Of a stretch of 64,000 bases of DNA, positions 1-9,251 are shown in pieces. This DNA comes from JAIROC01 sp031553535. Its GTDB lineage: Bacteria > Bacteroidota > Bacteroidia > Bacteroidales > WCHB1-69. The stretch covers positions 186,001 to 250,000 of the forward strand of contig JAVBLM010000019.1 of the NCBI GenBank assembly GCA_031553535.1, read 5' to 3'. A model generated the notes under the pieces. The model saw only the letters and a program-made list of their open reading frames with translations, was not told the origin of the DNA and did not search any database. The position numbers and the translations under genes were made by a program. Numbering within the stretch: the first letter of the stretch is position 1; every line of letters starts with the position of its first letter.

Positions 1-650
1 TTATTTGCCCTATCTCTAAGCTCGTATGATTCTTTATCAATATCTATTCGTGAAATAAGGTCTTGAACTGCTTCAGCCCCCATTTTCGCTATAAATTTAT
101 TAGGATCATTATCTTCTAATAAAGCATTTTCTTTAGGTAGTTTATCCAATATTTCAAAATAATCTTCCTCTGAAAGAAGATCTAACTTCTTAATACCCAA
201 CTCTTCTGCTATCCCCTGTTGAATAACTACAAATTTTTCGAAGTAAATTATGGATTCCAATGCTTTTGAAGGTAAGCCTACAAAAGCACCTAATCTATTC
301 GGTAAGGATTTAAAAAACCAAATATGTGCTACCGGAATTACCAACTGTATATGGCCCATTCGTTCCCTACGTACTTTCCGCTCGGTCACTTCAACACCAC
401 AATGATCACAAATTACTCCTTTATAACGAATACGTTTATATTTTCCACAATGACATTCCCAATCTTTTACTGGTCCAAAAATACGCTCACAAAACAGTCC
501 GTCTCTTTCTGCTTTATAAGTACGATAATTAATGGTTTCAGGCTTTGTCACTTCTCCTTTTGAACGCTCCAATATAGATTCTGGAGAAGCTAAACTTATA
601 GTGATTTTTGTAAAATCTTTTCTTAAATTATTATCTTTTCTGAAAGCCAT
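1..650 (-). CDS. rpoC: DNA-directed RNA polymerase subunit beta' (N-terminal part, cut by window edge)
   Basis: This is the first 216 codons of the largest catalytic subunit of RNA polymerase; the rest lies beyond the left edge of the window. The reading frame begins at the ATG at 648-650 and translates as MAFRKDNNLRKDF. Four cysteines at about residues 66, 68, 81 and 84 (ECHCGKY... VICDHCGVEV) form the beta' zinc-ribbon. The region GHIQLVIPVAHIWFFKSLPNRLGAFVGL is the expected clamp N-terminus. It lies 59 bases downstream of rpoB in the same direction, as in nearly all bacteria, so it is co-transcribed with it. Identification is by family recognition and synteny; no internal stop or frameshift is seen. 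Confidence 0.98.
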   Translation of the reverse strand, partial: MAFRKDNNLRKDFTKITISLASPESILERSKGEVTKPETINYRTYKAERDGLFCERIFGPVKDWECHCGKYKRIRYKGVICDHCGVEVTERKVRRERMGHIQLVIPVAHIWFFKSLPNRLGAFVGLPSKALESIIYFEKFVVIQQGIAEELGIKKLDLLSEEDYFEILDKLPKENALLEDNDPNKFIAKMGAEAVQDLISRIDIDKESYELRDRAN

Positions 651-709
651 GGTTTATTTATATGTATGTATATATTTCAAATATTAAATTTCTTATGAGT
701 GCAATTAAT

Positions 710-3700
710 TTAGTCAAAAGTTACTTCCAATGCTAAACTACGTAACTCATTTACCAACACGTTAAATGATTCAGGTAATCCCGGAGGAGGCGGAACCTCT
801 CCCTTAACTATCGCTTCGTATGTTTTTGCTCTACCCACAACATCATCTGATTTGACAGTTAGTATTTCCTGAAGAATATTTGCGGCTCCAAATGCCTCTA
901 GAGCCCAAACTTCCATTTCTCCAAAACGTTGTCCTCCAAATTGAGCTTTACCTCCTAATGGCTGTTGAGTAATCAATGAATACGGTCCTATAGAACGTGC
1001 ATGCATCTTATCGTCAACCATATGGTGAAGTTTCAGCATATAAATATAACCAACAGTTACAGGCTGTTCAAAGCGCTCACCGGTTCCTCCATCATAAAGA
1101 TAAACACTTCCATTTTCCGGCAAGCCAGCTTTTTTCAGATAAGTATTCACTTCTTCGATAGATGCACCATCAAAAATGGGAGTTCCAAAACTCAACCCTA
1201 ACTCTTTACCTGCCCAACCTAAGATTGTTTCATAAATCTGTCCTATATTCATACGAGAAGGCACTCCTAACGGATTTAAAACAATATCAACAGGAGTTCC
1301 ATTTTCCATAAACGGCATATCTTCTTCACGAACAATCTTTGCGACAATCCCTTTATTACCGTGACGACCAGCCATTTTATCTCCAACTCTAAGCTTACGT
1401 TTATTTGCTAAATAAACCTTCGCCATTTGAACAATACCTGCCGGAAGCTCATCTCCAACTGTAATCGTAAATTTCTTACGTGTAGTAACAGCAACTAATT
1501 CACGTAATTTCTCATTGTAATTACGAACAACTTGTTCTACCATAGAGTTAATTTTCTGATCCGTTGTCCAGCCGGAATGATTTACTATGCTATAATCAAT
1601 AGTTGATAATGCTTTTTGCGAGAATTTAAGTCCACGTGGGATTAAAATGTTTTTAACATTATCGGCTACTCCATGAGAAAGTTTACCTTCTAGAATCTTA
1701 TAAAGCTTTCCTACCAGTTTATTCTTTAATATATCTGCTTCCTTTTCAAAATGAAGCTCAACATCCTTAACCGTTTCCTTTTCTTTTATTTTACCTTTTC
1801 GGGTTTTAAGCATCCTTGAGAACAAACGATTATCCAACACAACTCCTTCCGTTGAAGGTGGTGCTTTTAAAGAAGCATCTTTCACATCTCCTGCCTTATC
1901 TCCAAAAATCGCACGTAATAATTTCTCCTCTGGGGTAGGATAAGATTCACCTTTAGGAGTTATTTTTCCGATTAAGATATCCCCTTCTTTAACATGAGCT
2001 CCTATTCGAATCAATCCATTTTCATCCAAGTTTTTTGTAGCATCAGTACTAACATTAGGAATATCATTGGTTAATTCTTCTGCACCCCGTTTCGTATCAC
2101 GAACTTCCAGCGTATACTCATCTACATGAATAGAAGTAAACCAGTCTTCTTTAACAACCTTTTCGGATATTACGATTGCATCTTCAAAATTATATCCTTT
2201 CCAAGGCATGAAAGCTACTTTCAAATTACGTCCTAACGCTAGTTCTCCTTTGCTGGTAGCATATCCTTCCGTAAGGATTTCTCCTTTTACAACACGTTGA
2301 CCTTTGCGAACTATAGGATGAATATTTATAGATGTACTTTGATTCGTCCTTTGGTACTTTGTAAGATAGTATGTTTTCAAATTCGAATCGAAACTAATCA
2401 ATTCTTCTTTTTCTGAGCGATCGTATTTAATACGTATTTGAGCAGCATCTACATAGTCTACAATTCCATTTCCATCTGCATAAATTTGAGACCGGGAACT
2501 ATGAGCTACCATTCCTTCTATGCCAGTACCCACGATCGGAGCTTCCGGGCGCATTAATGGAACCGCTTGACGCATCATGTTTGATCCCATCAAAGCACGG
2601 TTTGCATCATCATGTTCCAAAAACGGAATTAAAGAAGCTGCTATAGAAGCTATCTGATTTGGCGCCACATCTAATGCATCTACTTCTTCAGGACTTACGA
2701 TTGGATAATCAGCTTCTTTTCTAGCCTTTATTCTATCAATCTCTAATTCGCCGGTTTTCGGATTAAATGGAGTTGTTGCCTGAGCAATGGTAAGATTTTC
2801 TTCTTCCTCTGCTCCCATATATAAAAATGGTTCATCAACAGCCACTTTTCCACCCACTACCCTACGATAAGGAGTTTCTATAAATCCTAAATGATTAATT
2901 TTGGCATATACACATAATGATGATATCAATCCAATATTCGGACCTTCCGGAGTTTCAATCGTACATAAACGTCCGTAATGAGTATAGTGAACGTCCCTTA
3001 CTTCAAAGCCTGCTCTATCTCTTGATAACCCCCCTTGTCCTAAAGCAGAAATCCTTCGCTTATGAGTTACTTCCGCTAATGGATTTGTCTGATCCATAAA
3101 TTGAGAAAGCTGATTGGTTCCAAAGAAAGAATTAATAACAGACGTTAATGTCTTTGCATTAATCAAATCAATTGGAGTGAAAAGTTCATTATCACGAACA
3201 TTCATTCTATCACGAATAGTACGTGCCATACGCATCAAACCAACACCAAACTGATTTGAAAGTTGTTCTCCTACTGTTCTTACTCTACGGTTACTCAAGT
3301 GATCAATATCATCAACCTCTGCTTTCGAGTTAATTAATTCAATTAAATGCTTAATGATTGAAATAATATCTTCCCGTGTAAGAACACGTATATCAGGAGA
3401 AGTATTTAAGTTCAATTTTTTATTAATACGATAACGACCTACTTCACCTAAGTCGTAACGTTTATCAGAGAAAAATAATTTATCCAACGCCAAGCGAGCA
3501 GTTTCCTCATCAGGAGGAGCTGCATTCCGCAATTGAAAATAAATATATTCAATGGCTTGTTTCTCTGAATTAGCAGGGTCTTTTTGTAATGTATTAAAGA
3601 TCATGGAATAATCTACTGATGTATCTTCATCTTTATGAATCAGAATAGTCTTTATTCCATTATTTACAATCAAATTAATATGTTTATCTTCCAGTATTTC

Positions 3701-4579
3701 TTCGCGATCTATTAATATTTCAGTCCGAGGAATTGTCACTACTTCACCCGTTTCTTCATCTACAAAATCTTCATTCCATGTTCTAACAACCCTGGCTGCC
3801 AGTCTTGAACCTAATAATTTTTTCAGATTTGTTTTTGTAGCCTTTACTTCATTAGCCATATCAAATATTTCCAGAATATCTTTATCTGTCTCATATCCAA
3901 TAGCTCGAAGTAAAGTTGTTACAGGTAATTTCTTTTTCCTGTCAATATATGCATACATAACATTGGAAATGTCCGTAGTAAATTCAATCCACGAACCTTT
4001 AAATGGTATAACCCTTGCAGAATATAACTGAGTACCATTTGTATGATATGACGTTCCGAAAAACACTCCTGGAGAGCGATGTAACTGGGATACTACAACC
4101 CGTTCTGCACCATTAATAACAAATGTTCCTTTAGGTGTCATATAAGGAATCAATCCTAAATATACTTCTTGTATAATAGTTTCAAAATCCTCATGATCAA
4201 CATCGGTGCAATATAGTCGTAGCTTTGCTTTTAAAGGAACACTATAAGTCAATCCTCTTTCTACACATTCTTCAATTGAATAACGAGGAGCATCGACAAA
4301 ATAATCTAAAAATTCCAACACAAAGCTATTACGCGTGTCGGAAATAGGGAAATTTTCTGTGAATACTTGATGCAATCCTTCTTTGCATCTTAGTTCAGGA
4401 TTTGTATCCACACTAAAAAAATCTTTAAATGATTGCAATTGAATATCCAAAAAATCAGGATAATCTGTATGAGCCACAGAGGCAAAACTAATTCGTTCTG
4501 TATTATTAACCAAAGCTTTAGTTTTAAAATGTTTACGAATAAGAAAATTAAAGAACGTTGTTTTATTATTAAAACACAT
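710..4579 (-). CDS. rpoB: DNA-directed RNA polymerase subunit beta
   Basis: The second catalytic subunit of RNA polymerase, 1289 residues, close to the usual Bacteroidetes length of about 1270. Conserved blocks are all present: the rifampicin region (FFGTNQLSQFMDQTNPLAEVTHKRRISALGQGG), the GYNFEDAI block, the RVGDKMAGRHGNKG block and the C-terminal GGQRFGEMEVWALEAFGAA. By my recollection of related proteins, homology begins around residue 27 (NNTERISFAS), so the first 20 or so residues are an extension compared with relatives. No other in-frame ATG lies between the chosen start and the conserved region. An AAGGAAGG Shine-Dalgarno-like run ends six bases before the ATG, which supports this start. 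Both the run and the ATG lie in a perfect inverted repeat (listed separately). It is part of the rplKAJL-rpoBC operon. Confidence 0.98.
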   Translation of the reverse strand: MCFNNKTTFFNFLIRKHFKTKALVNNTERISFASVAHTDYPDFLDIQLQSFKDFFSVDTNPELRCKEGLHQVFTENFPISDTRNSFVLEFLDYFVDAPRYSIEECVERGLTYSVPLKAKLRLYCTDVDHEDFETIIQEVYLGLIPYMTPKGTFVINGAERVVVSQLHRSPGVFFGTSYHTNGTQLYSARVIPFKGSWIEFTTDISNVMYAYIDRKKKLPVTTLLRAIGYETDKDILEIFDMANEVKATKTNLKKLLGSRLAARVVRTWNEDFVDEETGEVVTIPRTEILIDREEILEDKHINLIVNNGIKTILIHKDEDTSVDYSMIFNTLQKDPANSEKQAIEYIYFQLRNAAPPDEETARLALDKLFFSDKRYDLGEVGRYRINKKLNLNTSPDIRVLTREDIISIIKHLIELINSKAEVDDIDHLSNRRVRTVGEQLSNQFGVGLMRMARTIRDRMNVRDNELFTPIDLINAKTLTSVINSFFGTNQLSQFMDQTNPLAEVTHKRRISALGQGGLSRDRAGFEVRDVHYTHYGRLCTIETPEGPNIGLISSLCVYAKINHLGFIETPYRRVVGGKVAVDEPFLYMGAEEEENLTIAQATTPFNPKTGELEIDRIKARKEADYPIVSPEEVDALDVAPNQIASIAASLIPFLEHDDANRALMGSNMMRQAVPLMRPEAPIVGTGIEGMVAHSSRSQIYADGNGIVDYVDAAQIRIKYDRSEKEELISFDSNLKTYYLTKYQRTNQSTSINIHPIVRKGQRVVKGEILTEGYATSKGELALGRNLKVAFMPWKGYNFEDAIVISEKVVKEDWFTSIHVDEYTLEVRDTKRGAEELTNDIPNVSTDATKNLDENGLIRIGAHVKEGDILIGKITPKGESYPTPEEKLLRAIFGDKAGDVKDASLKAPPSTEGVVLDNRLFSRMLKTRKGKIKEKETVKDVELHFEKEADILKNKLVGKLYKILEGKLSHGVADNVKNILIPRGLKFSQKALSTIDYSIVNHSGWTTDQKINSMVEQVVRNYNEKLRELVAVTTRKKFTITVGDELPAGIVQMAKVYLANKRKLRVGDKMAGRHGNKGIVAKIVREEDMPFMENGTPVDIVLNPLGVPSRMNIGQIYETILGWAGKELGLSFGTPIFDGASIEEVNTYLKKAGLPENGSVYLYDGGTGERFEQPVTVGYIYMLKLHHMVDDKMHARSIGPYSLITQQPLGGKAQFGGQRFGEMEVWALEAFGAANILQEILTVKSDDVVGRAKTYEAIVKGEVPPPPGLPESFNVLVNELRSLALEVTFD

Positions 4580-4610
4580 ATAAGACCTTCCTTACAAAGG
4601 TCTTATATGT
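4576..4610 (-). promoter_or_regulatory. Hairpin covering the rpoB ribosome binding site and start codon
   Basis: A perfect 14-bp inverted repeat (arms 4576-4589 and 4597-4610, 7-base loop) sits between rplL, which ends at 4625, and rpoB. Read on the minus strand, the loop and second arm contain AAGGAAGG followed by TCTTAT and the rpoB ATG, so folding would bury both the putative ribosome binding site and the start codon. No long U-run follows, so a simple terminator is less likely than a translational or processing signal. In E. coli the rplL-rpoB gap holds an attenuator and an RNase III site; a similar role here is inference. Confidence 0.75.
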
Positions 4611-4624
4611 AAAAATCTACTTAA

Positions 4625-4999
4625 TTATTTAATTTCAACGCTAGCACCAACTTCTTCTAATGATTTTTTAAGAGCTTCTGCTTCGTCTTTAGTTACACCT
4701 TCTTTTAACGGTTTGGGAGCAGCATCAACTAATTCTTTTGCTTCTTTCAAACCAAGGCTGGTTAGTTCTTTTACTAACTTCACAACTGCTAATTTTTGGG
4801 CACCTGCTTCTTTTAAAATAACGTCGAAAGATGTTTTTTCTTCGGCTGCATCAGCTGCTGCTGCCGGAGCTGCTGCTACTGCAACTGCTGCTGCTGCTGG
4901 TTCAATACCGTATTCGTCTTTCAATATTTGAGCTAATTCATTAACTTCTTTAACTGTTAAGTTAACTAATTGTTCTGCAAATGATTTCAAATCTGCCAT
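4625..4999 (-). CDS. rplL: 50S ribosomal protein bL12 (L7/L12)
   Basis: Stalk protein of the large ribosomal subunit that recruits translation GTPases; 124 residues, the normal length. The N-terminal dimerisation helix (residues 1-30), an Ala-rich hinge (about residues 34-52, AAAAVAVAAAPAAAADAAEE) and the C-terminal globular domain with KLAVVKLVKELTSLGLKEAKELVD are all visible. It follows rplJ after 38 bases and precedes rpoB by 45 bases; that gap contains the rpoB hairpin. The Ala-rich hinge is responsible for a spurious long reading frame on the opposite strand. Confidence 0.99.
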   Translation of the reverse strand: MADLKSFAEQLVNLTVKEVNELAQILKDEYGIEPAAAAVAVAAAPAAAADAAEEKTSFDVILKEAGAQKLAVVKLVKELTSLGLKEAKELVDAAPKPLKEGVTKDEAEALKKSLEEVGASVEIK

Positions 5000-5037
5000 T
5001 TTTATTTTAATTTAAATTGTTTTTTTACTTTGTTTAA

Positions 5038-5553
5038 TTAATTTCTTTCCGAAAGTGTTTTCACGATACCCGATAGTTTTGTTCCACCAGATTGCAATGC
5101 AGAAATAACATTACGTGCAGGTGATTGTAACAATCCAATAAGGTCACCAAGAAGTTCTTCTTTCGATTTGATTCCGCATAAAAAGTCTAACTGATCTCCA
5201 AAATATACACATTCTTCAATGTATGCTACTTTTACAGCCGGAATTGAAGCCTTTTCACGAAAATCTTTAATAATGCGAGCAGGAAGATTACCTGCATCTG
5301 CAACCATTATTGCTGACGTCCCGTGTAAAGCCGGATACATTTCTGAATAGTCTGTTTCTGACTGTTCCATTGCTCTTTTCAGAAAGGTATTTTTTACCAT
5401 TTTAAGCTTTACCCCTCTTTTAAAGCAAATTCTTCTTAATTCATTGCTCTTAGCAACAGTCAAACCAGATATATCAGCCACATAAACCGTATTATATGCA
5501 GAAAGGATGTCAACTATCTCATCAATAACTTGAGCTTTATCTTCTTTTCTCAT
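5038..5553 (-). CDS. rplJ: 50S ribosomal protein uL10
   Basis: Base of the ribosomal stalk; binds 23S rRNA and the L12 dimers. 171 residues, normal length. The N-terminal RNA-binding domain (MRKEDKAQVIDEIVDILSAYNTVYVADISGLTVAKSNELRR) is clear, and the C-terminal residues (about 140-171) form the L12-binding helix. It follows rplA after 14 bases, so there is little room for the long L10 leader known from E. coli; any autoregulation would have to act elsewhere in the operon. Confidence 0.99.
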   Translation of the reverse strand: MRKEDKAQVIDEIVDILSAYNTVYVADISGLTVAKSNELRRICFKRGVKLKMVKNTFLKRAMEQSETDYSEMYPALHGTSAIMVADAGNLPARIIKDFREKASIPAVKVAYIEECVYFGDQLDFLCGIKSKEELLGDLIGLLQSPARNVISALQSGGTKLSGIVKTLSERN

Positions 5554-5567
5554 GATACTTTTTTAAA

Positions 5568-6263
5568 TTATAATGTAACTGATTTAGTATCTACCTGAAC
5601 TCCAGGACTCATTGTACTGGACAAGTAAACACTCTTAATGTAAGTACCTTTCGCTGCTGTAGGTTTCAATTTTATAATTGTCTGCAATACTTCTCTCGCA
5701 TTATCCAAGATAGCATCATTCGAAAATGATACTTTCGCTACAGAGGTATGTATAATCCCATATTTGTCAACTTTAAAATCAATTTTACCTGCTTTAACTT
5801 CTTGTACAGCTTTTCCAACTTCCATTGTAACGGTTCCAGTTTTAGGGTTAGGCATCAATCCTCTCGGACCTAATATTTTACCTAATGCCCCAATTTTTGG
5901 CATTACACTTGGCATGGTGATAATCACATCAACATCTGTCCATCCATTCTTTATTTGTTGAATGTAATCGTCTAATCCAACATGTTCGGCTCCCGCTGCT
6001 CTTGCTTCTTCTTCTTTATCAGGAGTTACCAATGCTAATACACGCACTGTTTTTCCTGTTCCATGCGGTAATGTTACAACACCCCTTACCATTTGATTGG
6101 CTTTACGAGGATCAACGCCCAAACGAACGTCAATATCCACAGAAGCATCAAATTTCGTATAGGTAATGTTTTTAACAATCTGAATTGCATCAGACAAAGC
6201 ATAAACCTGAGTCAAATCATGTTTTGCTTCTACCTCTTTGCGTTTCTTTGATATTTTTGCCAT
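5568..6263 (-). CDS. rplA: 50S ribosomal protein uL1
   Basis: L1-stalk protein of the large subunit, 231 residues, normal length. The signature region MPKIGALGKILGPRGLMPNPKTGTV (about residues 121-145) is intact, and the C-terminal part LKPTAAKGTYIKSVYLSSTMSPGVQVD is typical. It sits 23 bases after rplK. L1 represses its own operon in many bacteria by binding the mRNA leader; I did not find a convincing 23S-like site here. Confidence 0.99.
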   Translation of the reverse strand: MAKISKKRKEVEAKHDLTQVYALSDAIQIVKNITYTKFDASVDIDVRLGVDPRKANQMVRGVVTLPHGTGKTVRVLALVTPDKEEEARAAGAEHVGLDDYIQQIKNGWTDVDVIITMPSVMPKIGALGKILGPRGLMPNPKTGTVTMEVGKAVQEVKAGKIDFKVDKYGIIHTSVAKVSFSNDAILDNAREVLQTIIKLKPTAAKGTYIKSVYLSSTMSPGVQVDTKSVTL

Positions 6264-6286
6264 TTTTACTTTTCTTTAAACGATTT

Positions 6287-6733
6287 TTAGTTTTCAAATG
6301 GATTGGTGCCGCCTTTTACATTGACTCCCATACTACGTGCCGTTCCAGCCACCATACTCATTGCCGATTCCACAGTAAAACAGTTCAAATCCGCCATTTT
6401 GCTTTCTGCAATTGTACGAACCTGATCCCATGTAATGGTAGCAATTTTGTTACGGTTTGGCTCCGGCGACCCTTTTTGGAGTTTTGCAACCTCCATTACT
6501 TGAACAGCAACAGGAGGAGTCTTAACAATAAAATCAAATGATTTATCTTTATAAACAGTAATAATTACCGGTATCACTTTCCCTGCTTGGTCCTGTGTAC
6601 GGGCGTTAAACTGTTTACAAAACTCCATAATGTTTACTCCCTTTGATCCTAATGCCGGCCCTACGGGAGGAGATGGGTTCGCAGCACCTCCTTTAATTTG
6701 TAATTTAATGAGTCCTGCTACTTCTTTTGCCAT
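6287..6733 (-). CDS. rplK: 50S ribosomal protein uL11
   Basis: Protein of the GTPase-associated centre, 148 residues (family usually 141-148). The N-terminal block KLQIKGGAANPSPPVGPALGSKGVNIMEFCKQFNARTQ and the C-terminal RNA-binding domain ending in the block AESKMADLNCFTVESAMSMVAGTARSMGV are conserved. It follows nusG after about 50 bases in the same operon. Confidence 0.99.
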   Translation of the reverse strand: MAKEVAGLIKLQIKGGAANPSPPVGPALGSKGVNIMEFCKQFNARTQDQAGKVIPVIITVYKDKSFDFIVKTPPVAVQVMEVAKLQKGSPEPNRNKIATITWDQVRTIAESKMADLNCFTVESAMSMVAGTARSMGVNVKGGTNPFEN

Positions 6734-6783
6734 TTTTTAACTTTTTAATTTTAAACTTCAACTAATTTGCCTTCCAACAATTT

Positions 6784-7332
6784 TTAAGATTCCTTGACTA
6801 CCTGTGAGAAATTTAATTCTAAAGGAGTCTTTCTGCCAAAAATCTTCACCGTAACTTTCAGCTTTTTCTTTTCATGGTTTATTTCTTCAATAATCCCAGT
6901 AAAACTGTTAAAAGGACCATCAGTAACAATTATCGATTCTCCTACCATAAACGAACCTACCACTTCTTCTTCATTCTCGATCAATTCATCTACTTTTCCT
7001 AATAAACGCATCACTTCATGTTGACGTAACGGTTCCGGTTCTGCATTACCAAGAAAACCCAACACACCCGGAGTATGACGAAGCAAATGTTTTACTTCAC
7101 CTTGAGAAAGGTCAGCTTCTACAAAAACGTATCCCGGATAGAAATTCTTTTCTTTTGTTACCTTCTTTCCGTTTCTGATTTGAAAAACCTTCTCGATAGG
7201 AATTAGTACTTGTGAAACATATTCTTGAAATCCAAGACTCACAACTTCACTTTCAATGTGTAGTTTTATCTTTTTTTCCTGACCTGTAATGGCTCGTAAC
7301 ACATACCACTGCAAATTGCTTGTCTCACTCAT
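6784..7332 (-). CDS. nusG: Transcription termination/antitermination factor NusG
   Basis: Binds RNA polymerase and couples it to Rho or the ribosome. 182 residues with an NGN domain (about 6-115: LQWYVLRAITGQEKKIKLHIE, and YPGYVFVEADLS) and a C-terminal KOW domain (about 125-180: GESIIVTDGPFNSFTGIIEEINHEKKKLKVTV). Normal length. It lies 112 bases downstream of secE. That gap has a perfect 7-bp palindrome with a 4-base loop at 7383-7400, which might be a processing or weak regulatory hairpin, but no U-run follows it. Confidence 0.98.
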   Translation of the reverse strand: MSETSNLQWYVLRAITGQEKKIKLHIESEVVSLGFQEYVSQVLIPIEKVFQIRNGKKVTKEKNFYPGYVFVEADLSQGEVKHLLRHTPGVLGFLGNAEPEPLRQHEVMRLLGKVDELIENEEEVVGSFMVGESIIVTDGPFNSFTGIIEEINHEKKKLKVTVKIFGRKTPLELNFSQVVKES

Positions 7333-7444
7333 ACTATCGAATCAAAATATTACCAATCATTATAAAAACAAACCTCACCTTATTAAGTATGATTACTTAA
7401 GGAAGCAAGACGAGATTTTCAATTTCTTAAAATATAAATATAGA

Positions 7445-7669
7445 TTATGCACCGTACAAAAACCCTAATAATCCTTTCCAAACAAAGGATCCAAATTGGA
7501 TATGTTGAATACCAAAAATGAAATCCATTACGAAAACAATTAATGCAATAACTAATGATGCTATAGAAACAACAACAGCACTATTTTGCAATTCCGCCCA
7601 TGTTGGCCATGTTACTTTATGCACCAATTCATCATAGGACTCCCGTACGTATCTTACTATTTTCTTCAT
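7445..7669 (-). CDS. secE: Preprotein translocase subunit SecE
   Basis: Small essential membrane subunit of the Sec translocon, 74 residues with one predicted membrane segment (about residues 29-50, SAVVVSIASLVIALIVFVMDFIF). The amphipathic helix before it carries the conserved YDELVHKVTWPTWAELQ sequence that clamps SecY. It is placed between tRNA-Trp and nusG, the normal secE-nusG order. Confidence 0.97.
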   Translation of the reverse strand: MKKIVRYVRESYDELVHKVTWPTWAELQNSAVVVSIASLVIALIVFVMDFIFGIQHIQFGSFVWKGLLGFLYGA

Positions 7670-7685
7670 TGTGTACTATATTTCG

Positions 7686-7756
7686 CAGGAGCAGAGAGAT
7701 TCGAACTCCCATCAATGGTTTTGGAGACCACTATTCTGCCGTTGAACTATGCTCCT
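7686..7756 (-). tRNA. tRNA-Trp (anticodon CCA)
   Basis: The minus strand folds into a full cloverleaf with a 7-bp acceptor stem (AGGAGCA/TGCTCCT), a D-arm, an anticodon stem with loop CTCCAAA (anticodon CCA), and the T-loop TTCGAAT. The discriminator base is G, as expected for tRNA-Trp. The 3' CCA is not encoded. It lies between tuf and secE, a common position in this operon. Confidence 0.97.
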
Positions 7757-7805
7757 AAAAGGGAAGCAATAAATGCTTCCCTCCAATTATAAAAACAATT
7801 TTGTA

Positions 7806-8993
7806 TTAATCCAAAATTTCTGTCACCTGACCGGCTCCTACGGTTCTTCCTCCTTCACGGATTGCAAAACGTAAGTTAAGGTTCAAGGCGATTTCCGATA
7901 TTAATGTAACGTCTATTGTTAAGTTATCGCCAGGCATAACCATTTCTACTCCTGCAGGTAATGTAATTTCACCTGTTACGTCAGTGGTTCTGAAATAGAA
8001 CTGTGGACGATATTTGTTATGAAATGGGGTATGACGACCACCTTCTTCTTTCTTTAAGATATAAACTTCCGCTTTGAAATGTTTATGAGGTTTAATTGAA
8101 CCTGGTTTTGCGATAACCATTCCACGACGAATTTCATCTTTGTCTATACCGCGAAGTAATAAACCGGCGTTGTCACCAGCTTCACCTTCGTCTAATATTT
8201 TGCGGAACATTTCAACTCCCGTAACAACAGATTTCAATTTCTCTGCTCCCATACCAATAATATCAACAGGGTCTCCTGTATGTATGATACCGGTTTCGAT
8301 TCTACCTGTAGCAACAGTACCACGGCCTGTGATAGAGAAAACGTCTTCTATCGGCATTAAGAAATCTTTATCTTTCAAACGAGGAGGAAGTTGAATGTAA
8401 GTATCTACATTATCCATCAATTCAACGATTTTTTCCACCCACTTTTCGTCATCGTTCAATCCGCCTAAAGCAGAACCGCGAATAACAGGTGCATTATCAC
8501 CGTCATATCCATAGAAAGACAATAAATCACGAATTTCCATTTCAACGAGATCTAACAATTCTTCATCGTCAACCATGTCACATTTGTTCATAAATACGAC
8601 CAAACGAGGAATCCCTACCTGACGACCTAAAAGGATATGCTCACGCGTTTGTGGCATAGGGCCATCTGTAGCAGCAACTACCAAAATAGCTCCATCCATC
8701 TGAGCCGCACCCGTTACCATGTTTTTAATATAGTCAGCGTGACCCGGACAGTCAACGTGAGCATAGTGACGGTTTAGCGTTTGGTATTCAACATGAGATG
8801 TATTAATAGTAATACCACGTTCTTTTTCTTCCGGAGCATTATCAATAGAGTCAAAACTTCTGAACTCTGACCAGCCTTTCTTTGCAAGCACTTGGGTAAT
8901 TGCCGCAGTCAAAGTAGTTTTACCGTGGTCAATATGACCGATAGTTCCAATGTTTACGTGAGATTTGGACCTGTCAAATTTTTCTTTTGCCAT
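7806..8993 (-). CDS. tuf: Translation elongation factor Tu
   Basis: GTPase that delivers aminoacyl-tRNA to the ribosome; 395 residues, normal length. The G1 motif GHIDHGKT (residues 19-26), G3 DCPGH, G4 NKCD and the domain 2 motif GRGTVATGRIETG are present, as is the C-terminal REGGRTVGAGQVTEIL. It is flanked by tRNA genes on both sides: four upstream and tRNA-Trp downstream. Confidence 0.99.
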   Translation of the reverse strand: MAKEKFDRSKSHVNIGTIGHIDHGKTTLTAAITQVLAKKGWSEFRSFDSIDNAPEEKERGITINTSHVEYQTLNRHYAHVDCPGHADYIKNMVTGAAQMDGAILVVAATDGPMPQTREHILLGRQVGIPRLVVFMNKCDMVDDEELLDLVEMEIRDLLSFYGYDGDNAPVIRGSALGGLNDDEKWVEKIVELMDNVDTYIQLPPRLKDKDFLMPIEDVFSITGRGTVATGRIETGIIHTGDPVDIIGMGAEKLKSVVTGVEMFRKILDEGEAGDNAGLLLRGIDKDEIRRGMVIAKPGSIKPHKHFKAEVYILKKEEGGRHTPFHNKYRPQFYFRTTDVTGEITLPAGVEMVMPGDNLTIDVTLISEIALNLNLRFAIREGGRTVGAGQVTEILD

Positions 8994-9042
8994 TTCTTTA
9001 AACTTTTAAGGATATTTGTTATAGATTTAAATGCGAAACTAG

Positions 9043-9114
9043 AGCCATTGACGAGAGTTGAACTCGTGACCTCTTCCTTACCAAGGAAGCGCTCTACCAC
9101 TGAGCTACAACGGC
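9043..9114 (-). tRNA. tRNA-Thr (anticodon GGT)
   Basis: The cloverleaf is readable on the minus strand: acceptor stem GCCGTTG/CAATGGC (one G-T pair), anticodon loop TTGGTAA giving anticodon GGT, and T-loop TTCAACT. It is the last of four clustered tRNAs upstream of tuf. The CCA end is not encoded. Confidence 0.97.
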
Positions 9115-9122
9115 TTCTATCG

Positions 9123-9195
9123 AGCGGAAGACGGGGCTCGAACCCGCCACCTATAGCTTGGAAGGCTATCGCTCTACCAAATGAGCTACTTCCGC
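9123..9195 (-). tRNA. tRNA-Gly (anticodon TCC)
   Basis: Acceptor stem GCGGAAG/CTTCCGC pairs perfectly. The anticodon loop CTTCCAA gives anticodon TCC, and the T-arm GCGGG/CCCGT with TTCGAGC is present. It is separated from tRNA-Thr(GGT) by 8 bases; the CCA end is not encoded. Confidence 0.97.
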
Positions 9196-9251
9196 AAAAA
9201 CAAAGACAGACAATATAGATACACTTATTGCCGTTCTTCATTCAATACTCG

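Noticed and set aside
4713..4931. Ala-rich plus-strand frame opposite rplL
   Set aside because: A shadow of the Ala-rich hinge codons of L7/L12; rplL is certain.
7383..7400. Palindrome between secE and nusG as a terminator
   Set aside because: The stem is only 7 bp and AT-rich, and no T-run follows in the direction of transcription; interruption of this operon would be harmful.
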